NCBI GenBank assembly: GCA_029168955.1
Contig: JAPDOI010000441.1
Coordinates: forward strand, 248,001-312,000
Source: Aplectana chamaeleonis
Lineage: Eukaryota; Nematoda; Chromadorea; Rhabditida; Cosmocercidae
Direction of reading: 5' to 3'
Length of the DNA: 64,000 nucleotides
A program made the translations under genes and the position numbers. This document shows positions 55,901-63,322 of the stretch, in pieces. Positions within the stretch are counted from its first letter, which is position 1, and the number at the start of each line of letters is the position of its first letter. The notes beneath the pieces were generated by a model, which had not been told where the DNA came from, ran no database searches, and saw only the letters and a list, made by a program, of their open reading frames with translations.

Positions 55901-58401
55901 AATTTGCCAGCCTGAATAAGTTTAAATTTTCGAAAAATAGCGCAGCGAAAGTGTTGTAAAGAACAATCTTGCTGAAACTAGCTGAAACGAAGTGCTGTTC
56001 AAAATTCGAAAATCACTGAGAAACAGATCAAGACGCGGTGGAGAATCGGATTTTCTATGCGTGCTTCAAAACGCGTTTGAACCATAAAAATGTCTCAATT
56101 AAAAAAAACCGGTGAGAATCAGAAATGAAACGTAAAACGTCGATGAAAGGTTGACTTCTTAACATCAGTAGTAAGTAGTGCTCAATTCAGCCTTGAACTT
56201 AGTTCTCACAGTCCACACTGATCCAATACTCCTTGGTGGATTCGTTGCAAACTCAGGCAATCGCGGGGGTCGGTGGCAGGTTAAAACGCCCCTTTCCGAA
56301 TGAAATTGATCCGATGCGGCTGATCGGCGGAGGTTTCGGCATGACTCATAACTGCCGAATTTTTCGTGGTGATGTCTCATATGTGGCGGAGTTTTCGGGG
56401 CGACGTGTTGCAGTGTCTGCACTGTTTTCCTCTAGTACTCTCTCGTGAAGAGCACGGAATCGGGAGCCCATAATGTGTACGCTGCACTAGAATGTGACGT
56501 GTTTGTGCTTATCACGGTTGACAGCTCGGGATATCGACGCTTTGGCGGGCGTCGGTGGCAGGTTGACAGGACAGTTGTGCTGCCTCTCAACCTGCCACCG
56601 ACGCCCGCGACTGCAGGAGTGTTAGAGGGTGGTCGGTGGGAGGTGATTAGGCGGAACTTTCGGTGTAAACACGTGGGTGTGACGTCACACCGAGTGGTCG
56701 GTGGGAGGTGATAAGGCAGAGCTTTCGGTGTGAATGGGTCAAGGATGACGTGGCATTATAGGGTCGGTGGGAGGTTGACACGCGGAGTTTTCGGCATGAA
56801 TGGGGAGTTTTCGGGCCTTGCTCGCCCCTTTTTTCGTTTCGAGCGGGAGCACGCTACTAGTTCAACTCCTCTCAACCGGCCACCGACCCCCGCGAGTGTG
56901 TGAAAAGATGTGATTGTGTAGGATTGAATATCGATCTGACCAAATTCGTGTGCCTGGCGTCGTTTGGCTGCTGCGCTGAGATGGCGTGCTCCAATGAGAA
57001 CGCGCGGCGCGGCGACCGCTCGCACGAAATTTGTTACCACTGTGTTTCAGTGGCTTCTTGATAGTCTTAGGTCGCAAAGAGGGAGAGAGGTGGGCAAACG
57101 AGACGAGGAGACTAGAAGGAGCATAATAAAAGCGTAGAGAACGTCACTCACAATTCGCATGCTCGCAGGCGACTTTTCGTCTTCTCGAGGGTTTTCTCCA
57201 ATTCTTGTTGATCGACTAGCATCATTTCGAGTTGTCGATTACGGGCTTGCAATGAGGGGATCTTGTCACGATAGCACTTCTTCTCCCTTTCCAACTAAAT
57301 CAAACGTCTGTAAACTTCCTTCTTTACGGAAGCAATATTTGACTTTTTTTGGCGTGAAAACATATACCTTCGCTTCAAGACTTGCTATAGTGTTTTTCAG
57401 CTTTCGAATTTCCTCCTGAGCTTCAACACGATCATTCTTCTCCTTCTCAAGAGCGATGGAGAGAAATTCTACCTGAACACCAGAATTTTCGGTACAATTC
57501 AGAAGCCTTCAATGACGTCGAAAACAGAGAGTTTCAATGTCCGGGTAACAGACGGTATTCATCTTCACACTCAAGCACACGAATCATTAGCTCGACAATT
57601 TCGAGACGTCAACTACGCTGCATGCAGGTTGGTCTGCAGATGCCCTTGAGAAAGCTATTGTTTACAGCCTAAGGCACTATTCATACTACTCAACGCCAGC
57701 GCGGCACGCGCTTAACGCGAGGGCGTGGCGTTAGAGTATGAATGGCCTGATGCCTCGCTAGCGCGTAACGCCCGCTCCGCTATGGCGGCGACGGCCGTAA
57801 AAAACTTCTTCGTTACTTTCATTATTAATCCACCTTCGATTTCATTCCATTCCATGATAATCAATTTCAGTACTATCCTCTGCTACCATGATAGAGAAGG
57901 CGTATACAAATTTTGCTTTCTCGGCAAGGTGAAGGCCCATTTTCATCCGCTCCGTCATCGCGTTGCCGCTGGAGTATTCATAGTCTCCACAAGCGTCACG
58001 CGCGTGACACGCTGGCGTTGAGGAGTATGAATAGCTCCTAACTTCCCCGGTGCGGAATAACCCATTCCTGAACCACATTGTTGAAGAAGAGAAAAAAGAA
58101 CCTGAGCAGCACTGTTCACTCCGGCCTGCGAAGCGGTGTCATCCGAGCTGTCGAAGTACAAGTGTTTGACAATGTGCCTCTCTGCTGTGGTTACTCTACA
58201 AATGGGGCACGTTTTCGAGCGCTGCAAATAAATCCTCAGAGAACCTTATATTGAACTCTAAAAGTAAAATAGAGAATCTGTTACCTCTACCCATTTGCTG
58301 ATACAAATGAAATGGAAAGTATGACCGCAATGTAAGGCGGAGATGGAGTTCGTGGAGAAAACAGAAGTGCAGATCACACATTTTCCATTGATTGGACTCA
58401 T
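34933..58401 (-). CDS. trul-1: TRAIP/TRUL-1-like RING-H2 E3 ubiquitin ligase, about 23.5 kb gene, eleven exons located
   Basis: Exons (minus): 58401-58285, 58221-58102, 57472-57368, 57294-57152, 51562-51456, 49145-49069, (one or more missing), 39938-39824, 39174-39038, 38978-38932, 38871-38793 and 35065-34933. Phases agree across every junction except the gap. Exons 1-2 form a C3H2C3 RING (C8, C11, C25, H27, H30, C33, C44, C47) with CGHTFHFIC and TCPICR as in TRAIP. Next come heptad-rich coiled coil (LEKEKNDRVEAQEEIRKLK; RELCRSLKKKERDLK), then a C-terminal tail with SDDEDVF, a GLGGGQGF block and, near the end, NQRLSQFL, which resembles a PCNA-interacting motif. Human TRAIP (469 residues) has the same order. 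TRAIP ubiquitinates the CMG helicase on stalled or mitotic replisomes. That role here is inferred. At least 392 residues are accounted for. Weak donors (GTTCTT, GTTTGG, GTTTAG, GTGGGT) were chosen for phase. Confidence 0.85.
35066..35640. other. Start of the last intron, nothing recognised
   Basis: The space between the last exon and the inverted repeat at 35641. An open + frame runs here but has no splice sites or family resemblance. Confidence 0.3.
35641..35839. repeat. Inverted-repeat element in the last intron
   Basis: The arms GACTGTCTGCCCACGCGGTC and GACCGCGTGGGCGGACAGTC are complementary (about 40 bp with the TCGAGC/GCTCGA extension), around a loop of about 115 bp. Confidence 0.7.
36043..36168. 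mobile_element. MITE family A, right end only
   Basis: TTTGGCTCAAAAACGC through TATCGTGAACACTGCCTTTA matches the right end of 4906-5340. The left part is missing. Confidence 0.7.
36169..36450. mobile_element. Partial family F MITE next to family A
   Basis: It begins AAAGACATAGTCCAACTTCA directly after the family A end and follows the interior of 37491-37984 and 7912-8160 (CGCTGATCACAA, TTATGGCTTCTCAA). A right end was not found. Confidence 0.5.
36451..37037. other. Intronic spacer
   Basis: No exon was recognised. ACTTATAAGTTATAAGTT at 36441 is a small palindrome-like repeat. Confidence 0.3.
37038..37494. mobile_element. MITE family F, copy 1
   Basis: The ends are CTTTAAAGGCACAGTCCAAG and GGTTGGACTGCGCCTTTAAA, in a TIR group that begins AGGCACAG rather than AGGCAGTG. 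It shares its right TTTAAAGG with the left end of the next element. Confidence 0.75.
37491..37984. mobile_element. Second AGGCACAG MITE, head to tail with copy 1
   Basis: The ends are TTTAAAGGCACAGGACACC and GTACTGTGCCTTTAAGGACA. The interior includes GCGAATTGG-type blocks shared with 7912-8160 (GAAGAACGACGA, TCTTTCGCGC variants). The two elements meet at one TTTAAAGG. Confidence 0.65.
38150..38744. mobile_element. MITE-like family I block
   Basis: It ends GCGCGTACGATGCCTTTAAT and includes GGCTCAATTTCATGAATGAG and AAACTTTGGCGCGTCAAAAA, both shared in inverse orientation with 8390-8537. The left boundary is unclear. It stops 49 bp short of the penultimate exon of the TRAIP-like gene. Confidence 0.5.
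39175..39823. other. Intron between two TRAIP-like exons
   Basis: Nothing was recognised here apart from an A/T-run at 39379-39402. Confidence 0.4.
40553..40571. repeat. CT microsatellite
   Basis: A simple (CT)n tract of about 19 bp lies within the 3' part of the PHD-finger LINE. Confidence 0.8.
41728..43415. mobile_element. Non-autonomous hAT element with 8-bp target duplication
   Basis: The ends CAGGGGTGTGCGT and ACGCACACCCCTG are inverted repeats with further matches inward (GTAAATCGTAAAACGTAA). AACGGGAT is present at 41720-41727 and 43416-43423. An 8-bp duplication with CAGGG-type ends is the hAT signature. Deleting the element plus one duplicate restores the LINE frame across NWKTANVIP to KPGKPQ. 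The 1688-bp interior encodes no transposase and includes older repeats (42340-42430 is a CAAACTCGGTGC hairpin relative). Confidence 0.9.
45108..45350. repeat. GC-rich dispersed repeat family K, copy 1
   Basis: A GC-rich block in an AT-rich setting, with GGGGCCGGATGCATCAACGC occurring twice about 75 bp apart and a terminal GGGGCAGCTAGCCCCAGCG. It directly adjoins the 5' end of the PHD-finger LINE. Related blocks lie at 47975-48195 and 49812-50000. Confidence 0.65.
45721..45954. mobile_element. MITE family D, left part, cut by family B
   Basis: CTTTAAGGCAGGGTTCGCGA through GAGACTACTGATTACTT matches 46988-47225. The rest of this copy is missing, and the next base starts the family B element. 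Confidence 0.7.
45955..46992. mobile_element. MITE family B, copy 3, carrying a nested family C element
   Basis: The ends TTTAAAGGCAGTGTTCACGA and TCGTGAACACTGCCTTAA enclose family B sequence interrupted at 46320-46876. Removing the insert and one TTAA restores GGTGATACTTAAGGATTTCG, matching GGTGAGAGTAAAGGATTTCG in copy 2. Confidence 0.85.
46320..46876. mobile_element. MITE family C, copy 2, inserted at TTAA inside family B
   Basis: TTAAAGGCAGTGGACGCGAT and ATCGTGACCACTGCCTTTAA bound a sequence that is the inverse of 6443-7000. The TTAA is duplicated, one at each side. Confidence 0.88.
46988..47438. mobile_element. MITE family D, complete copy
   Basis: The ends are TTAAAGGCAGGGTTCTCGAT and ATCGCGAATCCTGCCTTCAA. 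The interior includes GGCCGGCCGACACCGG. It overlaps the last bases of family B copy 3 at a shared CCTTAAAGG. Confidence 0.75.
47439..49068. other. TRAIP-like intron with GC-rich family K copy 2
   Basis: 47975-48195 is a GC-rich block (GCCCCAGCCGGGGCAGCCGC at the left, GCTGGGGCAGAGGCTGCCCC at the right, TTGATGCATCCGGCCCCG inside) related to 45108-45350. The flanks are AT-rich, with no exon or repeat recognised. Confidence 0.5.
49812..50000. repeat. GC-rich dispersed repeat family K, copy 3
   Basis: GCGCTGGGGCTGGCTGCCCC through GTTGATGCATCCGGCCCCCG matches 45200-45345 in inverse orientation. It lies just upstream of the LINE fragment at 50112. Confidence 0.65.
50112..50987 (+). pseudogene. 5'-truncated CR1-like LINE, reverse transcriptase C-terminal part
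   Basis: The + strand translation starts in reverse transcriptase motif C (VKFYADDIKLYKVI). A TAG at 50190-50192 follows, then the connection and C-terminal domains run open from 50193 to a stop at 50985-50987 (VDSVRDLGFHYDRKMDFSE; RPIVESGTPVFAPHKKKDI; VQNSFARKLLIRIGG). The same blocks occur in the 1.0-2.9 kb LINE (RPIIESGTTVFSPYRKKDI), so both are of one family. The upstream part is missing. It lies in an intron of the TRAIP-like gene on the opposite strand. Confidence 0.85.
50988..51455. other. Intronic spacer
   Basis: This includes the presumed 3' end of the LINE fragment. No poly-A tail or target duplication was identified, and nothing else was recognised. Confidence 0.3.
51563..52024. 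other. Intronic spacer
   Basis: A GC-rich stretch at 51660-51860 has several short self-complementary blocks but no clear TIR. No exon was seen. Confidence 0.3.
52025..52180. mobile_element. Hairpin MITE (CAAACTCGGTGC family), copy 1
   Basis: The arms AACATCGGCATGGATCGCGA through GCGCAAACTCGGTGC and GCACCGAGTTTGCGCC through TCGCGATCCATGCCGA-type sequence are complementary over about 65 bp around a loop of about 15 bp. A second copy lies at 60948-61097, with weaker relatives at 42340-42430 and 15640-15730. Confidence 0.8.
52181..53362. other. Intronic spacer with G-run and a short dispersed repeat
   Basis: 52690-52710 has a T-run followed by nine or more G. 53203-53330 (ACTTTGTCGCTGTCAT, GCATCGGAGCAACGGCAT) resembles 41925-42000 inside the hAT element. 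No exon was seen. Confidence 0.4.
53363..53824. mobile_element. MITE family A, complete copy in inverse orientation
   Basis: The ends are TTTAAAGGCAGTGTTCACGA and ATCGTGACCGCTGCCTTTAA. The interior is the reverse complement of 4906-5340. TTTAAA flanks both ends, consistent with a TTAA target. Confidence 0.85.
54031..54165. repeat. GC-rich palindrome
   Basis: The arms GCACATCTCTCCCCGCACGT and GCGCGGGGAGAGATGCGCAT, with CCCCGTCCCCGCGAAG and CTTCGCGGGGACGGGG inside, pair over about 45 bp. The loop holds the smaller inverted pair TGATTGGTCATCAG and ACCAATCAT. Confidence 0.75.
54283..54400. repeat. Left member of a 2.8-kb-spaced inverted repeat
   Basis: The sequence from GATAGTCTAGAAGCCACTGA through ATTTCGTGCGAGCGGTCGCC is repeated in reverse complement at about 56966-57068. 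The pair may be the two ends of one large element or two solo copies. Confidence 0.65.
54401..56254. other. Intronic spacer with a small direct repeat
   Basis: AGCGAAAGTGTT followed by a GCTGAA(A/C)CTAGCT block occurs at about 55697 and again at about 55944, suggesting a decayed duplication. 54938-55101 looks exon-like on the + strand (TTTCAG acceptor, GTGAGT donor), but all frames are stopped. Confidence 0.35.
56255..56905. repeat. Cluster of GTCGGTGGCAGGTT repeats with an internal palindrome
   Basis: GGTCGGTGG(C/G)AGGTT-type blocks occur near 56268, 56549, 56628, 56696 and 56762, and inverted near 56587 and 56867. 56547-56612 is a palindrome (GGCGTCGGTGGCAGGTTGAC and its complement). The block lies between the members of the 54.3/57.0 kb inverted repeat. 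Confidence 0.6.
56966..57068. repeat. Right member of the 2.8-kb-spaced inverted repeat
   Basis: GGCGACCGCTCGCACGAAAT through TCAGTGGCTTCTTGATAGTC is the reverse complement of 54283-54400. It ends 84 bp from TRAIP-like exon 4. Confidence 0.65.
57669..58041. mobile_element. TIR MITE in TRAIP-like intron 2
   Basis: AGGCACTATTCATACTACTC followed by AACGCCAGCGCG pairs with CGCTGGCGTTGAGGAGTATG followed by AATAGCTCCT. It is about 373 bp. A partial relative lies at 19312-19655. The interior has no coding capacity. Confidence 0.75.
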
Positions 58402-58447
58402 CAGAGATGGTGATATCGCATACCGTCGGCAGCAGAACTGTGGCTCT
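58402..58447 (-). promoter_or_regulatory. Probable trans-splice acceptor and 5' UTR of the TRAIP-like gene
   Basis: On the minus strand GCTGGTTCAG ends at 58446, followed by a 44-nt leader and the ATG at 58401. No coding exon upstream is needed, because the RING begins at residue 8 as in TRAIP. This suggests spliced-leader addition. Confidence 0.45.
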
Positions 58448-59152
58448 GAACCAGCAATGTGGGATTTTCTCTTAGTGTAAGGAGCGCATCAAACAGTTAC
58501 CCTCCGCACAATTCGACAAACTGCCGTTGCAGATTCGTATCGATAACAAAAAAAAAAACATTTACAGGCACCAAAAGAGCACCACCGAATGCGGAAACTA
58601 TTTGGTCAGTCAGGGTCAAACGAGATTGCAAAATTTCGCAACGGCGGGTTGGGTTGGCAGAATTTTTTGACCCGAAAATGAAAATTTGGTGAAGATATCC
58701 CAAAAATTGTCGGTATCTTGGTCACCAAAGAAAGGGATCGTATCACTGCTCAGGTTCTAGACGCTTGAGTCTGACTACTGAATGAATCTTCGGCGTCTCA
58801 CAGTGTTAGTAATCAAATATATCATTTCGGTTTTCCGAACCACCCGAAAACACAAGCTCGCAACTGTCAAAATCTGCGGACCTGTCCCCGACTTACAATA
58901 CCCTGCTCTCGACGGGACCGACATGGATTGGTGGCGCTCACGCGACCATGGATTCGTAATCCATCTCGGTCTTGCAAGGAACAGGGGCACTGTAGACCGG
59001 GGGCAGACCCGTAAATTTTGGCCGTTACTGGTTCGCGTTCCCTCCCCTTCCAAAATCAGAAGACTTCGAGGGTCAAAAAGTGAGTTAGTAATACAAAGTC
59101 AGGTTTTCTGTTTAAGCGTAACCCCAAGAATCAGAGCCTACGAAATCGCGGT
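58448..59152. other. Upstream of the TRAIP-like gene
   Basis: The promoter region of that gene should lie here. No element can be supported by eye. The + frame from 58782 runs into the repeat at 59153 and has no recognisable domain. Confidence 0.3.
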
Positions 59153-59600
59153 GCGGAATGTTCTTGGAACGCACCCCTGGGGTGCGTTCCACAAGAACCT
59201 TGCCACGACGCCGTGGGAGGAAAAACAGCCTTCTCATGGACAAATTTGCTTTCCATGGATGCGAATTATAACTAAAATTTGCTCCAACGTGGCCGTCACT
59301 ACGTTTCCATGGACGCGTTTTGCCGTGGGAATGTTCTTGGAACGCACCCCTGTAGACTACACACAAAGGAAATCGAGAAGGAAAAATATGATAGCAGGTC
59401 AAGGTAAAATAAAATAATTAGCAGTGGTGCGTTCCAAGAACATTCCCATGGCAAAAGTTTTCCATGGAAACGTGGCCACGGCGACGTGGAAGCAGTTAGC
59501 AGTTACGATTCGTGGCCGTGGGAAACAAGTTTGGCCATGAAAAGACTATTTGCCCTCCCACGGCATCGTGGAAACATTCTTGGAACGCACCCCAGGGCAG
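59153..59600. repeat. Inverted-repeat block with TTCTTGGAACGCACCCC ends
   Basis: TTCTTGGAACGCACCCC occurs near 59161, 59335 and 59577 and inverted (GGTGCGTTCCAAGAA) near 59427. A second inverted pair is CCATGGA/TCCATGG with CGTGGCC. The arrangement fits one foldback element that has partly duplicated. Confidence 0.6.
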
Positions 59601-60046
59601 ATTTTTTAAATCGCCCAGATAGTTTTAAGGCACGACTCCTCGGCAAATAGGAAAGTGATTAACCACCGGAGACCAGCTGGCGCGACGCGTGCAACGCAAA
59701 TTCGCGGCGCGCGCGTTTGTGAGATTGGAGCACGATAATACACTCAACCAAAATCCCATACATGCGAGCGAAACGAGTACCTAGCTCTTCTTAATACTCT
59801 ACTGACAAAACTCCGGAAGTAAAAATAATACAATATGTGGTATGAACACTAAATTTCACACTTCTCCAAGGGTAAGAGGCGAAGCTGCTCTCAGCTCTTC
59901 CTATTTCAGAAGCAACATCACTGTGAGAACCCACTAGACCAATCTAAACAGCATATGAGGAGCTCAAAGTGTATAGAACAGACCGTTAATAACGTCAATT
60001 AAACTGATTTAAGGGGAACATCTTCTTCCAATTCTCAAGTATAGTC
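59601..60046. other. Spacer, nothing recognised
   Basis: No exon or repeat partner was seen. Confidence 0.35.
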
Positions 60047-60338
60047 TACAGCAATGGAAGTAGGACCTAGTGAGGTTGCGGACTCTTCCTAATTTACTGT
60101 AGTCTGATTGTGTTATCACTCATTTTTTTCGAAATAGCTGAGATTGCTCGATGAGTTTTTCTTTTCACTCCCCCCGTTTCAACTGTTTCCATTGCTTCCA
60201 CGGATGCAGTCATATCGGTGAAAACACGGACTCACCGGTCTATCACAGCTGCTCCGAAAAAATGAGTGATACCACTAACATACTACCGTATGTTAGGACG
60301 AGTCCGCAACCTCACCAGGTCCTACTTCCATTGCTGTA
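60047..60338. mobile_element. TIR MITE, about 0.29 kb
   Basis: TACAGCAATGGAAGTAGGAC and GTCCTACTTCCATTGCTGTA are perfect inverted ends that extend to GTGAGGTTGCGGACTC and GAGTCCGCAACCTCAC. TA is the outermost dinucleotide, compatible with a TA target. Confidence 0.8.
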
Positions 60339-60340
60339 TG

Positions 60341-60498
60341 GTTAGATCCACGGCCTGTGTCCTCAAGAAAAAACGTGTAAATTCAAACCGCGGCTGGCGT
60401 GGCGGTTTAAATCTCAATCTCCGAGAATCGAACCGCCGCGCCGGCCGCGGTTTGAATTTAAACGTTTTTTCTTGAGGACACAGGCCACGGACCTAACT
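60341..60498. repeat. Near-perfect palindrome, about 158 bp
   Basis: GGTTAGATCCACGGCCTGTG and CACAGGCCACGGACCTAACT bound arms of about 70 bp that include TTCAAACCGCGGC and GCCGCGGTTTGAA. Only 2 bp separate it from the preceding element. Confidence 0.8.
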
Positions 60499-60947
60499 AT
60501 AGACTATAAGTGATTCCACTCATGCAAGGTCATTCCACCGTCATTAATCAGTAATAGAACTACAGAGGAATTTTCTAGCCTACTAGTTAGCAGAAAGTCT
60601 GATTATTCTTCTCCATCATCACAGCCCGTCTTGAGTTCGATCCATTTCAACCTCAGAAAACGAGATATGAGATCGGATTTTCTAGGAATAAATCACGCTA
60701 GTAGCAACATCAAACTTGGAAAGCCAAGCGGAACTTGGGTGATTTGATTGATGGATTTGAGAAACTTTTGTGCAGAGCAGAACCTCGTGAACTACACCCT
60801 TTACCCTTTAAAGCTCCAGTATTACTCGTAATTTCTGAGGTCTTGAGGGGGACTAAGCCTCACTGCCTTAGAAAAGCATGAAAAACGATTCAGTAGACAA
60901 CATTCAATCCTTATACTTAAAGCAGTTATGTCCCGATGTTTGTATGT
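60499..60947. other. Spacer, nothing recognised
   Basis: No exon or repeat partner was seen. Confidence 0.35.
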
Positions 60948-61097
60948 ATGTAACGTCGGCATGGATCCGGAAGAGACTTCGCGTTCATTGTTGAAGGTTG
61001 GCACAAACACGGTGCACCTATATTATAACACATGGCACCGAGTTTGGGCCAACGTACAATGGGGAACGCGAAGTCTCTTCACGATCCATGCCAGTCA
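60948..61097. mobile_element. Hairpin MITE (CAAACTCGGTGC family), copy 2
   Basis: AACGTCGGCATGGATCCGGA through GGTTGGCACAAACACGGTGC pairs with GGCACCGAGTTTGGGCCAAC through CACGATCCATGCC. It is the same family as 52025-52180, with more mismatches between arms. A (GT)n run follows at 61106-61122. Confidence 0.8.
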
Positions 61098-61401
61098 TAT
61101 GTATGTGTGTGTGTGTGTAATTGTGTTTTCCCGTGAATCTTCGGAATGGCCGATCAAAACAGGGATGAAATGGTACCAACATTTGCGTGGGTGGGACACT
61201 CATCGATTACCAAAAAATCAGCCTGAATCACCTCTTGCGCGCCTCGGGACCACCGAGTTTGTCCGTGGGGCGCAATTTTAGCCGTGGGTCATGAAAACCT
61301 CTATGAGTCATCCAGCGGTAGAAGTGCTACGCTCTAATCACGGCGACAGGTCTTCGGTAATATTTTACGGGACGCCGTACAGAATCTCGGGTTTGATGAG
61401 T

Positions 61402-63322
61402 CTGCAGGACAGCAGTGGTAGTGTGCAGGACCACAGTGGGGCTGTGCAGGCCGTCATGGTAAGTGAGCAGGACCCCAGTGGGAGTGTGCAGGACGTCATA
61501 AAAAACGTGCAGGACCCCAGTGGGAGTGTGCAGGTCGTCATAGGAAGTGTGCAGGACCCCAGTGGGAGTGTGCAGGACGTCATAAAGCGTGCAGGACCCC
61601 AGTGGGAGTGTGCAGGTCGTCATAGGAAGTGTGCAGGACCCCAGTGGGACTGTGCAGGCCGTCATGGTAAGTGTGCAGGACCCCAGTGGGAGTGTGCAGG
61701 ACCCCTGTGGGAGTGTGCAGGACGTCATAAAAAGCGTGCAAGACCCCAGTGGGAGTGTGCAGGTCGTCATAGGAAGTGTGCAGGACCCCAGTGGGACTGT
61801 GCAGGCCGTCATGGTAAGTGTGCAGGACCCCAGTGGGAGTGTGCAGGACGTCATAAAAAGCGTGCAGGACCCCAGTGGGAGTGTGCAGGCCGTCATGGTA
61901 AGTGTGCAGGACCCCAGTGGGAGTGTGCAGGACGTCATAGAAAGTGTGGAGGAGCCCAGTGGGAATGTACAGAACGTCGTTAAAAGCGTGCAGGACTACA
62001 GTGGGAGTGTGCAGGACGTCATAGAAAGTGTGCAGGACCCCATTGGGAGTGTGCAGAACGTCACAAAAAGTGTGCAGGACGTCATAGAAAATGTGCAGAA
62101 CCCAAATGGGAGTTTGCAGGACGTTACAGAAGGTGTGCAGGACCCCAGTGGGAGTGTGCAGGACCCAAATGGAAGTGCGGAGAACGTCATAGAAAGTGTG
62201 CAGGACCCAAATGGGTGTGTGCAGGACGTCATAGAAAGTATGCAGGACCCCTGTGGGAGTGTGCAGGACCCAAATGGGAGTGTGCAGGACGTCGTAGAAA
62301 GTGTGCAGGACCACCGCGGGAGTGTACAGAACGTCATAGAAAGTGTGCGGGACCCCAGTGGGAGTGTGCAGGACCCAAATGGAAGTGTGCAGAACGTCAG
62401 ATAAAGTGTGCAGGACCCCAGTGGGAGTGTGCAGAACGTGGTAGAAAGTGTGCAGGACTCCAGTTGGAGTGTGCAGGACCCCGATTGGGTGTGTGCAGGA
62501 AGTCATAGAAAGTATGCAGGACCCCAGTGGGAGTGTGCAGGACCCAAATGGGAGTGTGCAGGACGTCGTAGAAAGTGTGCAGGACCATCGCGGAAGTGTA
62601 CAGAAGGTCATAGAAAGTGTGCAGGATGCAGGACCCAAATGGAAGTGTGCAGAACGTGGTAGAAAGTGTGCAGGACTCCAGTTGGAGTGTGCAGGACCCC
62701 AAATGGGTGTGTGCAGGACGTCATAGAAAGTATGCAGGACCCCTGTGGGAGTGTGCAGGACCCCAGTGGGAGTGTGCAGAACGTCGCAGAAAGTATGCAG
62801 GACTCAAGTGGTATTGTGCAGGACCCAAATAGGAGTGTGCAGGACGTCGTAAAAAGTGTGCAGGACCCCAGTGGGAGTGTGCAGGGCCCTAATGGGAGTG
62901 TGCAGAACGTCATAGAAAGTGTGCAGGACCCCACTGGAAGTGTGCAGGACCCCAGTTGGAGTCTGCAGGACCCCAGTGGGAGTGTGCAGGACCCCAGTGG
63001 GAGTGTATGGCACCCAAATGGGAGTGTGCAGGACGTCATAGAAAGTGTGTAGGACCCCAGTGGGAGTGTGCAGAACGTCGTATCAAGTGTTCAGGGTCCC
63101 AGTGGGAGTTTGCAGGACCCGAATGGAAGTGTGCAGGACATCATAGAAACTGCGCAGGTTACCAGTAAGAATGTGCAGGACGTCATGGAATGGGTGCAGT
63201 ACCCCAGTAGGGGTGTGCAGTACGTCGTGAAATGTGTTCAGGATCCAGGTGGGAATGTGCAGGACGTCAAAGAAAGTTAGCAGGGCCGCAGTGGAAAAGT
63301 GCAGGACGTCATAAAGAAAGTA
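61402..63322. repeat. Minisatellite of 21-bp units, about 1.9 kb
   Basis: About 91 units begin GTGCAGGAC. Two main versions alternate: GTGCAGGACCCCAGTGGGAG with final T, and GTGCAGGACGTCATAGAAAG with final T. They form 42-bp pairs and longer blocks. A block of about 274 bp recurs (GACGTCGTAG at 62288 and 62562). Because 21 is divisible by three, long open frames occur on both strands (up to about 350 codons on the minus strand, reading SCTLPLG- and VLHTPTG-type repeats). No start context, splice site or composition supports translation. One-base slips shift the frame, for example near 62480. Confidence 0.9.

Noticed and set aside
60600..60660. tRNA-like B box (GAGTTCGATCC)
   Set aside because: No matching A box, acceptor stem or anticodon arm could be drawn.
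61327..63280. Long repetitive open frames on both strands as repeat-protein genes
   Set aside because: The 21-bp period keeps frames open by arithmetic. No initiation context, splice sites or codon bias support a gene, and one-base slips break the frames.
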